This document shows positions 44,499 to 53,419 of a stretch of DNA of 64,000 bases, in pieces. The notes under the pieces were generated by a model. It was not told the origin of the DNA and did not search any database. It worked only from the letters and a program-made list of their open reading frames with translations. This DNA is from CAVXXB01 sp963765585. GTDB taxonomy: Bacteria; Calditrichota; Calditrichia; JAJRVZ01. The translations under genes and the position numbers were made by a program. Position 1 is the first letter of the stretch. Every line of letters starts with the position of its first letter. The DNA is taken from contig CAVXXB010000005.1 in the NCBI GenBank assembly GCA_963765585.1, positions 1 through 64,000 on the forward strand. The letters are read 5' to 3'.

Positions 44499-45692
44499 AT
44501 GGATTCAGAAATGAAACGCTTACACAAATCGACGAAAGCTATTCACGCTGGTAATTTAAAAGATTCAATTTTCGGTGAGGTATCTGTGCCTATTTTTCAA
44601 ACTTCCACATTTTCATTTCCCAGTGCCGATGAAGGTGCCGATCGATTTTCCGGAGAAAGTCCTGGATATATTTATACCCGCATGGGTAATCCTACTTCAA
44701 ATGCCCTGGAGGAAAATCTTACTGCTCTGGAAAATGGATATAATGGGGTAACTACCGCAACTGGGATGGCAGCAATTTCTACTGTTTTCCTGACTTTTCT
44801 CGAAAAAAACAGCCACATTATTTGCACATCTGCTGTATATGGACCGGTCCGTGTGGCCCTTGAGAAAGAATTCAAACGTTTTGGTGTGGAATCAACATTC
44901 GTTAATACAGCAAAGATTGAGAACATAAAGGAGGCACTACGGCCGAACACAAGCATGATTCATGTTGAAACACCGGCAAATCCAACGATGCAGATCACTG
45001 ATATTCAATCGGCTGCGAAAATTGCTCACAGCCATGGCGCACTTCTGGTTGTTGATAATACATTTGCCAGTCCTTATTTACAGAGACCGCTGGAACATGG
45101 TGCAGATATTGTTGTTCATAGCCTGACAAAATTTATTAATGGTCATAGCGATGTGGTTGGCGGCGTCATTATTGCCAAAAATGCAAAATTGTATAATCGG
45201 ATAAGAGGATCGCTAAATCTATTCGGTGGTACAATGGATCCACATCAGGCCTGGTTAGTTCTGCGTGGTGTACGAACACTCCCCCTGCGGGTTGAAAAAA
45301 GTCAGGAGAATGCGCTTAAATTAGCAAAATACCTAAAAAAACATAAAAATGTTACCTGGGTTAATTATCCTGGTTTGACTGAGCATCCGCAATACACGAT
45401 TGCAAAAAGTCAAATGGATGGATTTGGTTCAATGATTGCTATTGGGGTAAAGAAGGGATTAAATGGCGGTAAAACAGTTATGAATTCAGTTCGACTTTTT
45501 ACTTTGGCCGTATCTCTCGGTGGTATCGAATCTTTAATAGAGCATCCTGCTTCGATGACGCATGCATCAATGCCTCAAAAGGGGCGTGAGGAGGCAGGGA
45601 TATCGGATGATTTGGTCCGGATTTCGGTCGGATGCGAGGATTATAGAGATCTTCGTGATGATCTTAACCAGGCTTTGCAAAATATCAAGTAA
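44499..45692 (+). CDS. Cys/Met-metabolism PLP enzyme (methionine gamma-lyase-like)
   Basis: This 397-residue, fold-type I PLP enzyme of the trans-sulfuration family starts at ATG 44499, eight bases after AAAAGG. Motifs are STKAIHAGNLKDSIFGEVSV, YIYTRMGNPTSNALEENLTA, ATGMAAISTV, LLVVDNTFASPYLQRPLEHG and the Schiff-base Lys in VVHSLTKFINGHSDVVGG. In methionine gamma-lyase a Cys follows YG in the active-site loop; here the loop is SAVYGPVRV, with Pro. It probably cleaves or replaces the gamma-substituent of a sulfur amino acid, releasing H2S or methanethiol. It is 120 bp after the ferredoxin gene. Confidence 0.85.
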   Translation: MDSEMKRLHKSTKAIHAGNLKDSIFGEVSVPIFQTSTFSFPSADEGADRFSGESPGYIYTRMGNPTSNALEENLTALENGYNGVTTATGMAAISTVFLTFLEKNSHIICTSAVYGPVRVALEKEFKRFGVESTFVNTAKIENIKEALRPNTSMIHVETPANPTMQITDIQSAAKIAHSHGALLVVDNTFASPYLQRPLEHGADIVVHSLTKFINGHSDVVGGVIIAKNAKLYNRIRGSLNLFGGTMDPHQAWLVLRGVRTLPLRVEKSQENALKLAKYLKKHKNVTWVNYPGLTEHPQYTIAKSQMDGFGSMIAIGVKKGLNGGKTVMNSVRLFTLAVSLGGIESLIEHPASMTHASMPQKGREEAGISDDLVRISVGCEDYRDLRDDLNQALQNIK

Positions 45693-45767
45693 AGAAAATC
45701 TAAAAATAGTGAGGAAGTGCATACTATTAATTTGAACAGGTAAGAACAATATTGAAATGAGGACAAA

Positions 45768-46236
45768 ATGAAAAAGAAGATTAAATTTCCAGAAGCAATG
45801 GTAATTGCTTTCATTTTACTTTTTTCAATTAGCTAATGCGAACGCTCAGAGGGGTATGGGACGGCAGGGAAGTGGAGGATGGGGGATGGGATCACGATAT
45901 ACAAGAATGTATGATCCTAAAACTGTGGAGATAATCACCGGAACTGTAATTAATGTGGAGAGGATTACCCCAATAAAGGGAATGTCGTCTGGTGTGCATT
46001 TAATGGTGAGGACCGAGCCAGAAACGATATCTGTGCATTTAGGACCGGCATGGTTTATTGATAACCAGGACATAATGATTGAGCAAGATGACAAACTTGA
46101 GATTAAAGGCTCACGGATTGACTTTGAAGGGGAACCCGCCATTATTGCTGCGATAATTGAAAAGGGCGAGCAAACACTTCAGCTTCGTGCCGCAAACGGT
46201 GTTCCTGTTTGGAGTGGTTGGAGAAGACGTCGATAA
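45768..46236 (+). CDS. Secreted OB-fold-like protein (frameshift in signal peptide)
   Basis: ATG 45768 gives signal-peptide text MKKKIKFPEAMVIAFILLFS. A one-base shift in the T-run near 45822 leads to LANANAQRGMGRQGSGGWGM. The mature protein (about 130 residues) reads DPKTVEIITGTVINVERITP, GVHLMVRTEPETISVHLGPA and ENGxPVWSGWRRRR-type ending. This is an OB-fold-like, all-beta periplasmic protein often annotated only as 'DNA-binding protein'. Function is unknown. It is the last gene before the MITE copy at 46302. Confidence 0.75.
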
Positions 46237-46301
46237 ATGATGACTTTAATGAAAAATTACTTTAAGGGTATGCCGTGTCCTTACGCCACATCGCGACACA
46301 C

Positions 46302-46449
46302 TTCAATAATTAATAACCAATGTCCAAGCACGAATGACAAATCAAATCCCAATTACTAATGTCAAAATACAAACCTGTTACTCTTGGAATTGAGAATTGG
46401 GCATTTGACATTAATTTGTCATTCGGATTTGGACATTTTTCATTCACGC
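46302..46449. mobile_element. MITE-like palindromic element, copy 2
   Basis: About 148 bp with only a handful of differences from 41862-42009. It lies 50 bp before the first activator-type site of the Feo unit. There is no coding capacity. Confidence 0.75.
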
Positions 46450-46499
46450 CTGCATACTTTTATATGTCCCGAATCTAATCCGCTAATATAATCCTGATA

Positions 46500-46577
46500 T
46501 TTGCATATAACCCAATAAACCAAATTTCATGTTGCAGTATTGCAATTATATTTATGCCCTAAGTGTATTAGTGCAAT
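46500..46577 (+). promoter_or_regulatory. Three activator-type sites with 31-bp periodicity
   Basis: TTTGCA-TATA-ACCCAA (46500-46515), GTTGCA-GTAT-TGCAAT (46531-46546) and AGTGTA-TTAG-TGCAAT (46562-46577). The last is centred 76.5 bp before the promoter GG. Confidence 0.6.
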
Positions 46578-46643
46578 GTATAGTCTATTAGACGAAATTC
46601 AGTTAACATCAATAAATATAATAAGATAGATTGGTTGTTATCT

Positions 46644-46660
46644 TTGGCTTCATTATTGAT
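46644..46660 (+). promoter_or_regulatory. Sigma-54-like promoter before Feo unit
   Basis: TTGGC-N7-TTGAT, identical in spacing to those at 37554 and 42145. It lies 40 bp before ATG 46700. Confidence 0.55.
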
Positions 46661-46699
46661 ATTAGTATTAGTATACAGAAAAATGGAGGTATACATATA

Positions 46700-47031
46700 A
46701 TGAAATATTTAATCCATTTTGCACTGGTTAGTGTCATATTTGCCATGGGTATCTTTAATAATGTGTTGGCTGATTTATCTGATAAAGATGATGAAATACT
46801 ATTACCCAGGTATACAAATGTTGACGTAGAAATTAAGTATGATAGTAACGGTACGGATTTATTATGAAAATGTAAATGTGTTTGATAAAACTCAAAATGA
46901 GAAGCCGTGTTTAGTTATTTCAAATATAGACCTGCGAACGAAGCGAAATACTTTTTCTGGAAGGTATACGTGTGACAATTTACGATCATGATTCAGGTAA
47001 ATTATTAAAAATATACACTTCCTGTAAATAG
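46700..47031 (+). CDS. Small secreted protein upstream of feoA (frameshifted)
   Basis: ATG 46700 follows AATGGAGG. A signal peptide MKYLIHFALVSVIFAMGIF, then NNVLA opens it, followed by DKDDEILLPRYTNVDVEIKY. The frame shifts near 46852 to YYENVNVFDKTQNEKPCLVI, SNIDLRTKRNTFS and again near 46962 to LEGIRVTIYDHDSGKLLKIY, ending TSCK-TAG at 47031. About 108 residues with two Cys. No family was recognised. It is the first gene after the sigma-54-like promoter and lies 55 bp before feoA, so a periplasmic role in iron uptake is a reasonable inference. Confidence 0.55.
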
Positions 47032-47086
47032 TAATTATACATATGTCGAAATATGTAATCTACAAGAAACTCTGGAAACACTATTT

Positions 47087-47314
47087 ATGAATACACTGGT
47101 TAATGCGCAGAAAAATGACAAACTGAAAGTTATGAAAATTCTTGGCGGGAAGGGGGTACAATATCGTCTCGCTCAACTTGGTATCGGGATAGGTTCAATA
47201 ATAATTGTGTCTCGAAATGCACCATTCTCGGGTCCATTAATGATTGAACACGAGGGTTCAAAATTTGCACTTGGTATAGGTATTGCCTCCAGAATTCTTG
47301 TAAGCGTAATGTGA
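47087..47314 (+). CDS. feoA: FeoA family protein
   Basis: This 75-residue SH3-like protein contains KNDKLKVMKILGGKGVQYRL, AQLGIGIGSIIIVSRNAPFS, GPLMIEHEGSKFALGIGIAS, with the conserved L-G-I-G-x-G-x-x-I turn and the G-R/K-x-x-LG-x-G-x-A end. FeoA binds the cytoplasmic face of FeoB. The stop overlaps the FeoB start by 4 bp. No close ribosome site was noticed before ATG 47087, but homology begins within the first ten residues. Confidence 0.9.
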   Translation: MNTLVNAQKNDKLKVMKILGGKGVQYRLAQLGIGIGSIIIVSRNAPFSGPLMIEHEGSKFALGIGIASRILVSVM

Positions 47315-49242
47315 TGATAATTGCAGTATTAGGTCAACCAAATTCAGGAAAAAGCACATTATTCAATTCAGTGGCCGGTTATAAATCTGTTTCATCAAAT
47401 TTTCCCGGTACTACAGTGAATTATCAAAGAAGTTATGTAAATCTTAATGGAACAACCAGTCAATTGATAGATTTCCCGGGTTGTTATTCACTTTCCTCGG
47501 TGAATGAAGCAGAGTTGAAAATCCGTGACTATCTAATTTCTGAAAGTATAGATATCATTATAAATGTAGTCGATGCATCCCGCCTTGGAAAGGGTTTAAG
47601 TTTCACTCTTGAACTTCTGGATTTGCAAATCCCCATGGTGCTTTGTCTTAATATGATAGATGAGGCATCACGAAAAGGTATTTCGATCGATACCGATCAG
47701 CTCTCCGATGTACTGAAAATTCCGGTCGTCCCAACCATTGCTGTAAAAAATGAGGGTGTGAAAAATTTATTTGATGTGACAAGTGACATAGTAATACCAG
47801 AATACCGATGGAAAAATGCCGGAATTAATTATCAGAGAGATATTGAGAAAGTCATCCTGCAATTGACAGATTTAATTGACAATAATTCAAAATCAAAAGT
47901 TAAAATTGCTCAGCGATTTATGGCAATTAAACTTTTAGAGGGAGATAATTATTTTCTAAAAGAAAACGAATGTAGCAATATAAATGAGCTCAATAAAAAA
48001 TCTGATCAGTTACGTCAACATTTAGCCACAGAACGTGGTAGACCTGGTGCAACTGTGATGGCCATGGAGAGGTATGCACTTGCGATGGAAATTTTTCGCA
48101 AGGTTTCAGTTGAGGGTAAGCCAAAAAAGGATTGGCGGGAATACGCAGATAATCTTTTGATGCATAAGTTTTTAGGATATATAATAATCGCATTGACTTT
48201 TACAGGAATATTTTATCTGGTATTTGGTTTGGGCAGTCTGCTTGAGAGACCACTATTGCAGGGTTTTAGCACAATTGAAACATATCTGGCAGGAAAATTA
48301 AATGCTGAAGGATTTGCTTTTGTCATTCTTAAAGGCTGCCTCTATGGAATTAGTGGCGGTATTGCAGTTGTATTACCCTATCTTGTGCCATTTCTGATTG
48401 TATTAACACTATTGGAGGACAGTGGTTACCTGCCCAGAGTTGCCTATCTGATGGATTCCTTTATGCACCGCATTGGTTTACATGGGACTTCAATTTTACC
48501 TCTGGTATTAGGATATGGTTGTAGTGTACCCGCAGTAATGGCTACGCGAACTTTAAGTTATCACCGTGATAAATTTATTACTGCCGTCCTTGTCACCCTG
48601 GTGCCTTGTTCTGCCCGGAGTGTTGTTATCTTTGGATTGGTGGCATATTATATTGGGCCGGGAACAGCAATTCTATTTTACATCTTTAATTTATTTATTG
48701 TTGCCGTAATTGGTAAAGTTCTTTCCAACTTAATGCCATCTGTCTCACCGGGAATGATTTTAGAATTACCCGGGTATAAATGGCCGGTTTTCAAATCAGT
48801 TTTTCAAAAAGTCTGGTTTCGAATCCGGGAATTTATCGTGATTGCCTGGCCATTATTAATAGTTGGTAGTATTGTTTTGGGGATTGGTGAGTACTATGAA
48901 TTAAATAATAATATAAATGATCTTCTCTCTCCGCTTACGAGGCTTTTGGGATTGCCGGTAATGATTGGAATCCCCCTGGTGTTTGGTGTTTTACGTAAAG
49001 AATTAACCCTAATTATGTTAATTCAGGCATTAGGCACATCACAGGTACTTTCTGTTATGACATATTTACAGATCATGGTATTCACTATATTTATAATGTT
49101 TTATATCCCATGTCTTGCGACGATTGCTGTTCTGATCAAGGAACTGGGCATGCGTTGGACCATAGCCGTTATTGGTATCACATTGTTCCTGGCTACAATT
49201 TTGTCATTAGTTTTCAAGTTTAGTTACACAGCACTATATTAA
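47311..49242 (+). CDS. feoB: Ferrous iron transporter FeoB
   Basis: This 643-residue inner-membrane Fe2+ transporter has an N-terminal G domain with G1 GQPNSGKST, G3 DFPGCYSL and G4 NMID. A helical spacer follows to about residue 270. Two Gate regions with about eight to ten helices follow: VLPYLVPFLIVLTLLEDSGY, LPRVAYLMD, GYGCSVPAVMATRTL (the conserved Cys of Gate 1) and VPCSARSVVIFGLVAYY (Gate 2). It is shorter than the E. coli protein (773) because the C-terminal extension is missing, as in many anaerobes. It imports Fe2+ under reducing conditions. It forms an operon with feoA. Confidence 0.95.
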   Translation: MMIIAVLGQPNSGKSTLFNSVAGYKSVSSNFPGTTVNYQRSYVNLNGTTSQLIDFPGCYSLSSVNEAELKIRDYLISESIDIIINVVDASRLGKGLSFTLELLDLQIPMVLCLNMIDEASRKGISIDTDQLSDVLKIPVVPTIAVKNEGVKNLFDVTSDIVIPEYRWKNAGINYQRDIEKVILQLTDLIDNNSKSKVKIAQRFMAIKLLEGDNYFLKENECSNINELNKKSDQLRQHLATERGRPGATVMAMERYALAMEIFRKVSVEGKPKKDWREYADNLLMHKFLGYIIIALTFTGIFYLVFGLGSLLERPLLQGFSTIETYLAGKLNAEGFAFVILKGCLYGISGGIAVVLPYLVPFLIVLTLLEDSGYLPRVAYLMDSFMHRIGLHGTSILPLVLGYGCSVPAVMATRTLSYHRDKFITAVLVTLVPCSARSVVIFGLVAYYIGPGTAILFYIFNLFIVAVIGKVLSNLMPSVSPGMILELPGYKWPVFKSVFQKVWFRIREFIVIAWPLLIVGSIVLGIGEYYELNNNINDLLSPLTRLLGLPVMIGIPLVFGVLRKELTLIMLIQALGTSQVLSVMTYLQIMVFTIFIMFYIPCLATIAVLIKELGMRWTIAVIGITLFLATILSLVFKFSYTALY

Positions 49243-49422
49243 AATGTTCTGGCGAATGACATTTGAACCAGTATGCCATGTATCTCTAGTATCTCCGGTG
49301 TTTCGAGATTCTCGTAATCAACTGAGATATTCCTTCGCTATCTGTATCCTGCATCCAATTCCACATAATTGAATAATTGGTTTCATCCTGTAAATAATTC
49401 AAACCGGACCATTAATTTAACA

Positions 49423-49677
49423 TGCTAAACATATTGTTAAAATACCTGGCTATTTCTTCCCGATATTTTGCTGGGATTCAATATCGGTACTGGCAGAGTT
49501 ACTGCCATGGCCAAGGCAGGTGCTACCTATGGCATGTCTCTATTATGGACAATCGTTAAATGCCTTGGAGTCCTAAAGCCAATCATATATTTTCAAAAAC
49601 TTTTCTCAGAGCACATCGAAATAGTGAAACAGAGATCATTCACCGGGATAATATTGATCAGTTTATTTAATATTTAA
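49423..49677 (+). pseudogene. Nramp-like transporter relic 1 (N-terminal piece)
   Basis: The text starts MLNILLKYLAIS and, after a shift, reads LGFNIGTGRVTAMAKAGATY, then GMSLLWTIVKCLG. This is the first membrane helix and loop of the Nramp-like family represented intact at 58036-59274 (IGYNIGTGSITTMAKSGAEY). The rest of the gene is absent and the frame runs into unrelated sequence to 49677. It is a dead fragment. It lies 180 bp after feoB. Confidence 0.7.
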
Positions 49678-49679
49678 AT

Positions 49680-50245
49680 GCTAAAAAAATTGCGAAAATA
49701 CCTCACCCTGTTTCTTCCTGGAATCTTTCAGCCTGGGATTTAATATCGGTACCGGCAGGCCGGGAAATTATATGCAGAAGGGCTGGGGCTGGCTAAGGCA
49801 TCTCAGATGATCGGACTGTTAGAACCGTTGGTTGGTTCTTTTGCTACATCCATTTTTGCAGTTGGAATCATTGCGGCAGGTGTTTCCTCGCAGTTTCCTA
49901 ATGTATTGATGTTGCCTTGGCTATCTATGCGACTATAACCAGTCGGAACGTAAGATGACGCTTCCCAAATATCGAATCATAGTTTTGATCATTTCACTAT
50001 TAGGGCTGGTCGTTCCAATCTTTGATGCGCGTCCCGTATTTGTAATGATTGTGTCACAGGCATTTAATGCAGTAATTTTACCTGTTACTGTTGCCTGTAT
50101 GCTTTATCTTGGGAATCGTCATGATGTAATGGGGGAACATAAGAATAAGCCGATGACAAATCATATCCTGATAGCGATTCTTTTGTTTTCTATTGTGACA
50201 ACATCTATGGGCATCAAAGGCGTTTGGCAACTAATTACATCATAA
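49680..50245 (+). pseudogene. Nramp-like transporter relic 2 (internally deleted)
   Basis: A second relic begins three bases later with MLKKLRKYLTLFLPGIFQPG, then LGFNIGTG in shifted frames. It jumps to the C-terminal half of an Nramp-like protein: LAKASQMIGLLEPLVGSFAT, SIFAVGIIAAGVSSQFPNVL, YRIIVLIISLLGLVVPIFDA and RPVFVMIVSQAFNAVILPVT, ending GIKGVWQLITS at 50245. Helices 2-5 are missing. With relic 1 it shows a tandem pair of Nramp genes in decay beside an intact Feo system. Confidence 0.75.
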
Positions 50246-50491
50246 TTCCGGATATAATTAATCGTTTTGAAGTTATGTTTCAAATTGATTAAGTTAAAAT
50301 CTTATATTGTTCATTACATTTTTCAGAAGTTTCTTATTATAAATTCGGGTTGATTGATATAATGAATTTTGAAATATTGGATTTGCAATTAATAATCCAG
50401 TTTATCCTGTGATCCTGTCTAAAATAAAATTTTACAGTATCATATGATACTAACTATAAATGTAATCATACTTTTACTGGGAGTTATATAA

Positions 50492-51937
50492 ATGTCTTTG
50501 ATTAACCGTCGTGATTTTTTGATTGGGTCAGCGCTTGCTACAGCCGGTTTGGTTACCGGGTGCACGAGTAGCCGGATTCTGGGTGCAAATGATGAGATTC
50601 GTTTCGGAGTTATCGGAATTGGTTCCAAAGGGGCCGACCATGTTGATAATCTGATCAAGATTCCCGGGACGCGTCTGGTTGCTCTGGCCGATCCGGATCC
50701 TGAATATTACATGAATGCCAAACGGGATGAACTGGCCAAACTTGAAATTCCTGTCAATGTAGATGTATACACTGATTTTCGCAGAATACTGGACCGTAAG
50801 GATATTGATGCAGTTATTATCGCATCGCCCAACTATTGGCACGCTCACCATGCTATTTATGCCCTGCAGGCAGGCAAACACGTATATGTTGAAAAACCGG
50901 TATCTCACGATGTCTGGCAAGGCCGGCAGATGGTTGAACTGGCCCGGAATTCCGGACTGGTGATTTTGCCAGGCTTACAGAACCGTAGCCGCCATTGTTG
51001 GCCGGAAATCATGGACTATCTCAAAGAAGATCATCTCGGGAAAATTATATGTGCCCGTGGTTTGTGTTACAAGCGACGTAAGAGTATTGGCCTGTTGTCG
51101 AAACCAGCGACACCGCCAAAGTCATGTGATTATAATCTCTGGCTGGGTCCGGCCCAGGATCTTCCCCTGATGCGCCCTCAGTTTCATTATGATTGGCATT
51201 GGGTTTGGAATACCGGTAATGGTGATGTGGGTAATCAGGGCGTGCATCAAATGGATATTGCCCGCTTACTGATTGGTGAAAAAAACCTCCCGGAGCAGGT
51301 TCTCAGTATTGGCGGGCGTTTCGGCTATAAAGACGCTGGTGAAACACCGAATACCCAAATGATTTTTTATGATTATCGTCCGGTGCCACTAATATTTGAA
51401 GTCCGTGGTCTCCCGGATAAGCCGGGCGTCGAAGCCATGTCGGTTTATAAACAATCGCGAATCAGCACCCTGATTGAATGTGAGGGCGGATATATCTCCG
51501 ATACAACCGCATATGATAAGGAGAATAAACGCATCCGTCAGTTTAGTGCGCATGGCGGAGAAGAACATCTTCCTGCGTTTATTAATGCAATACGTAATAA
51601 TAAACCCGAAAATTTGCCTTGTTCGATTGAAGATGGTCATATATCCACTTCCTTGTGTCATATTGGCAATATTTCACATAGAATCGGCCAATTAGCAGGG
51701 CCAGAAGAGATTTCTGAATCTATCCGGCCAAATGTGTTGCAGAGCGAGACATGGCAACGCATGACCGAACACCTGACCAACAACAATGTCGATTTGGAAA
51801 TAGACAAAATAACATTTGGCGCAAATCTTATCTTTGATCCAACCAATGAGATATTTACCGGGTCTGGTACAGCAGAGGCGAATGCATTATTAAAGGACGA
51901 TTATCGGGAAGAGTGGACTATCCCTGCTATCCGTTAG
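50492..51937 (+). CDS. Secreted Gfo/Idh/MocA-family oxidoreductase
   Basis: This is a 481-residue protein. The N-terminus MSLINRRDFLIGSALATAGL has the Tat twin-arginine motif RRDFL, and VTGC just after could be a lipobox. The Rossmann domain is IRFGVIGIGSKGADHVDNL and the family signature is YVEKPVSHDVWQGRQMVELA. GNQGVHQMDIARLLIGE lies in the substrate domain. Such exported oxidoreductases use a tightly bound NAD(P) on sugars or polyols. ATG 50492 follows ACTGGGAG. It appears monocistronic. It is similar in plan to 60208-61560. Confidence 0.85.
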   Translation: MSLINRRDFLIGSALATAGLVTGCTSSRILGANDEIRFGVIGIGSKGADHVDNLIKIPGTRLVALADPDPEYYMNAKRDELAKLEIPVNVDVYTDFRRILDRKDIDAVIIASPNYWHAHHAIYALQAGKHVYVEKPVSHDVWQGRQMVELARNSGLVILPGLQNRSRHCWPEIMDYLKEDHLGKIICARGLCYKRRKSIGLLSKPATPPKSCDYNLWLGPAQDLPLMRPQFHYDWHWVWNTGNGDVGNQGVHQMDIARLLIGEKNLPEQVLSIGGRFGYKDAGETPNTQMIFYDYRPVPLIFEVRGLPDKPGVEAMSVYKQSRISTLIECEGGYISDTTAYDKENKRIRQFSAHGGEEHLPAFINAIRNNKPENLPCSIEDGHISTSLCHIGNISHRIGQLAGPEEISESIRPNVLQSETWQRMTEHLTNNNVDLEIDKITFGANLIFDPTNEIFTGSGTAEANALLKDDYREEWTIPAIR

Positions 51938-52249
51938 CGGTTAAGAAAATTAGAAATTAGGAGTTGGAAATTAAGCCCCGAAAGGGCATCAGTCTGTATT
52001 TAAATTATTAGAACGGGGTTTGATTCATATACTATTTAATCATACCTGAAGATATTTAAGCAACCGGAATATTTTGTAATCGCCAAATACTCATCACGCG
52101 AGACCCAATTGCAACACTCCAACACTCCAATACTTCATTGCTCCAACCTGAAAATCAATTCGTTGAATAAATGTTGATATTTTAGGTTTTTTGAATTATA
52201 TTAACCGTGAAATATTAAAAATGAATATTAAATATTCACGGTTAAATCT
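51938..52249. other. Leader of the DUF4143 ATPase unit
   Basis: No gene. It contains CACTCCAACACTCCAATAC simple repeats (52115-52134) and an inverted repeat TTAACCGTGAA (52201-52211) / TTCACGGTTAA (52235-52245) ending 4 bp before ATG 52250. The second half (52166 on) is duplicated at 3938-4037. Confidence 0.7.
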
Positions 52250-53419
52250 ATGTATGTTTACAGACATATTACATCCAACGTATTGAATTTAATTAACAAT
52301 TTTCCGGTTGTGGGTATTATCGGGCCGAGGCAGGTCGGAAAGACAACTTTTGTAAAAGAATTGATCGGTCAGATCGATAAAGAGTGTATTTACCTCGATC
52401 TGCAGCTTCCTGAGGATTTTAGTAAATTACATGATCCACAGATTTATTTAGAGCAACATGATGATAAGTGTGTGATATTAGATGAGATTCAACGCATACC
52501 TAATATTTTCAGCATCTTAAGGGCGCTCATAGATCGCAAGCGTCATTCGGGTAGATTTGTCATACTAGGATCTGCTTCACCTGATCTTCTCAAACAAAGT
52601 TCCGAGACACTGGCTGGTAGAATTGTTTATTGTGAGTTATCACCTTTCAACCTGATGGAGATCATCAGTAATTATGAAAGGGGAGATCACTGGTTTAGAG
52701 GTGGATTTCCAGAATCTTTTTTATCTGATGATAGTAATATTTTTACTATTTGGATGCGAAATTTTGTCCAAACATATTTGGAAAGAGATCTGCCGATGCT
52801 CGGATTAGCAGCAGATTCAATTCTAATGCGCAGACTCTGGACAATGATTGCCCATTTTCATGGTGGTATTTGGAATGCAAGTACCTTTGCCAAATCTCTA
52901 GGGGTAACGGTTCCAACCGTAAATCGCTATATAAATTTTCTAGAAGGTGCATTCATTGTTCGTCGACTGGAATCTTACTTTTTTAATATAAAAAAACGGT
53001 TGGTCAAATCTCCTAAAATATATATCCGTGACACTGGTATCCTGCACTATTTGGCCGGAATTAGCAATTTTGAATCATTATACGGTCATGCCCTTATTGG
53101 CAATTCATGGGAGGGATATGCAATAGAACAGATTCATCAAATGCTGCCTGGTGAGCAAAAAATTTATTTTTACAGAACACATCATGGTGCTGAAAGTGAT
53201 CTCGTGATAGTACAAGGAACAGAACCCACAGCTTGCATCGAAATTAAGTATACATCTCAACCGAAGTTGTCAAAAGGATTTCAAATTGCTATTGATGATT
53301 TAAAGACACAAATAAATTTTATTATTACACCAAAATCGGATACGTACATGATCAGCAAATCTGTTGTGGTCTGCAATCTGGCTGACTTTTTATCATCGCA
53401 TCTGCTAAAAATCCAATGA
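52250..53419 (+). CDS. AAA/DUF4143 family ATPase
   Basis: This 389-residue protein has an N-terminal AAA_14 domain with Walker A VVGIIGPRQVGKTTFVKELI, Walker B CVILDEIQRIPNIFSILRAL and the sensor region RFVILGSASPDLLKQSSETL, AGRI. The middle contains a winged-helix-like ASTFAKSLGVTVPTVNRYIN. The C-terminal DUF4143 domain has a nuclease-like core: GAESDLVIVQGTEPTACIEI, KYTSQPKLS, with E...D...E-K. The family is widespread, often strain-variable, and poorly characterised. The leader has a perfect inverted repeat directly before the start that could hide the ribosome site. Two damaged relatives lie at 3722-4088. Confidence 0.88.
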   Translation: MYVYRHITSNVLNLINNFPVVGIIGPRQVGKTTFVKELIGQIDKECIYLDLQLPEDFSKLHDPQIYLEQHDDKCVILDEIQRIPNIFSILRALIDRKRHSGRFVILGSASPDLLKQSSETLAGRIVYCELSPFNLMEIISNYERGDHWFRGGFPESFLSDDSNIFTIWMRNFVQTYLERDLPMLGLAADSILMRRLWTMIAHFHGGIWNASTFAKSLGVTVPTVNRYINFLEGAFIVRRLESYFFNIKKRLVKSPKIYIRDTGILHYLAGISNFESLYGHALIGNSWEGYAIEQIHQMLPGEQKIYFYRTHHGAESDLVIVQGTEPTACIEIKYTSQPKLSKGFQIAIDDLKTQINFIITPKSDTYMISKSVVVCNLADFLSSHLLKIQ

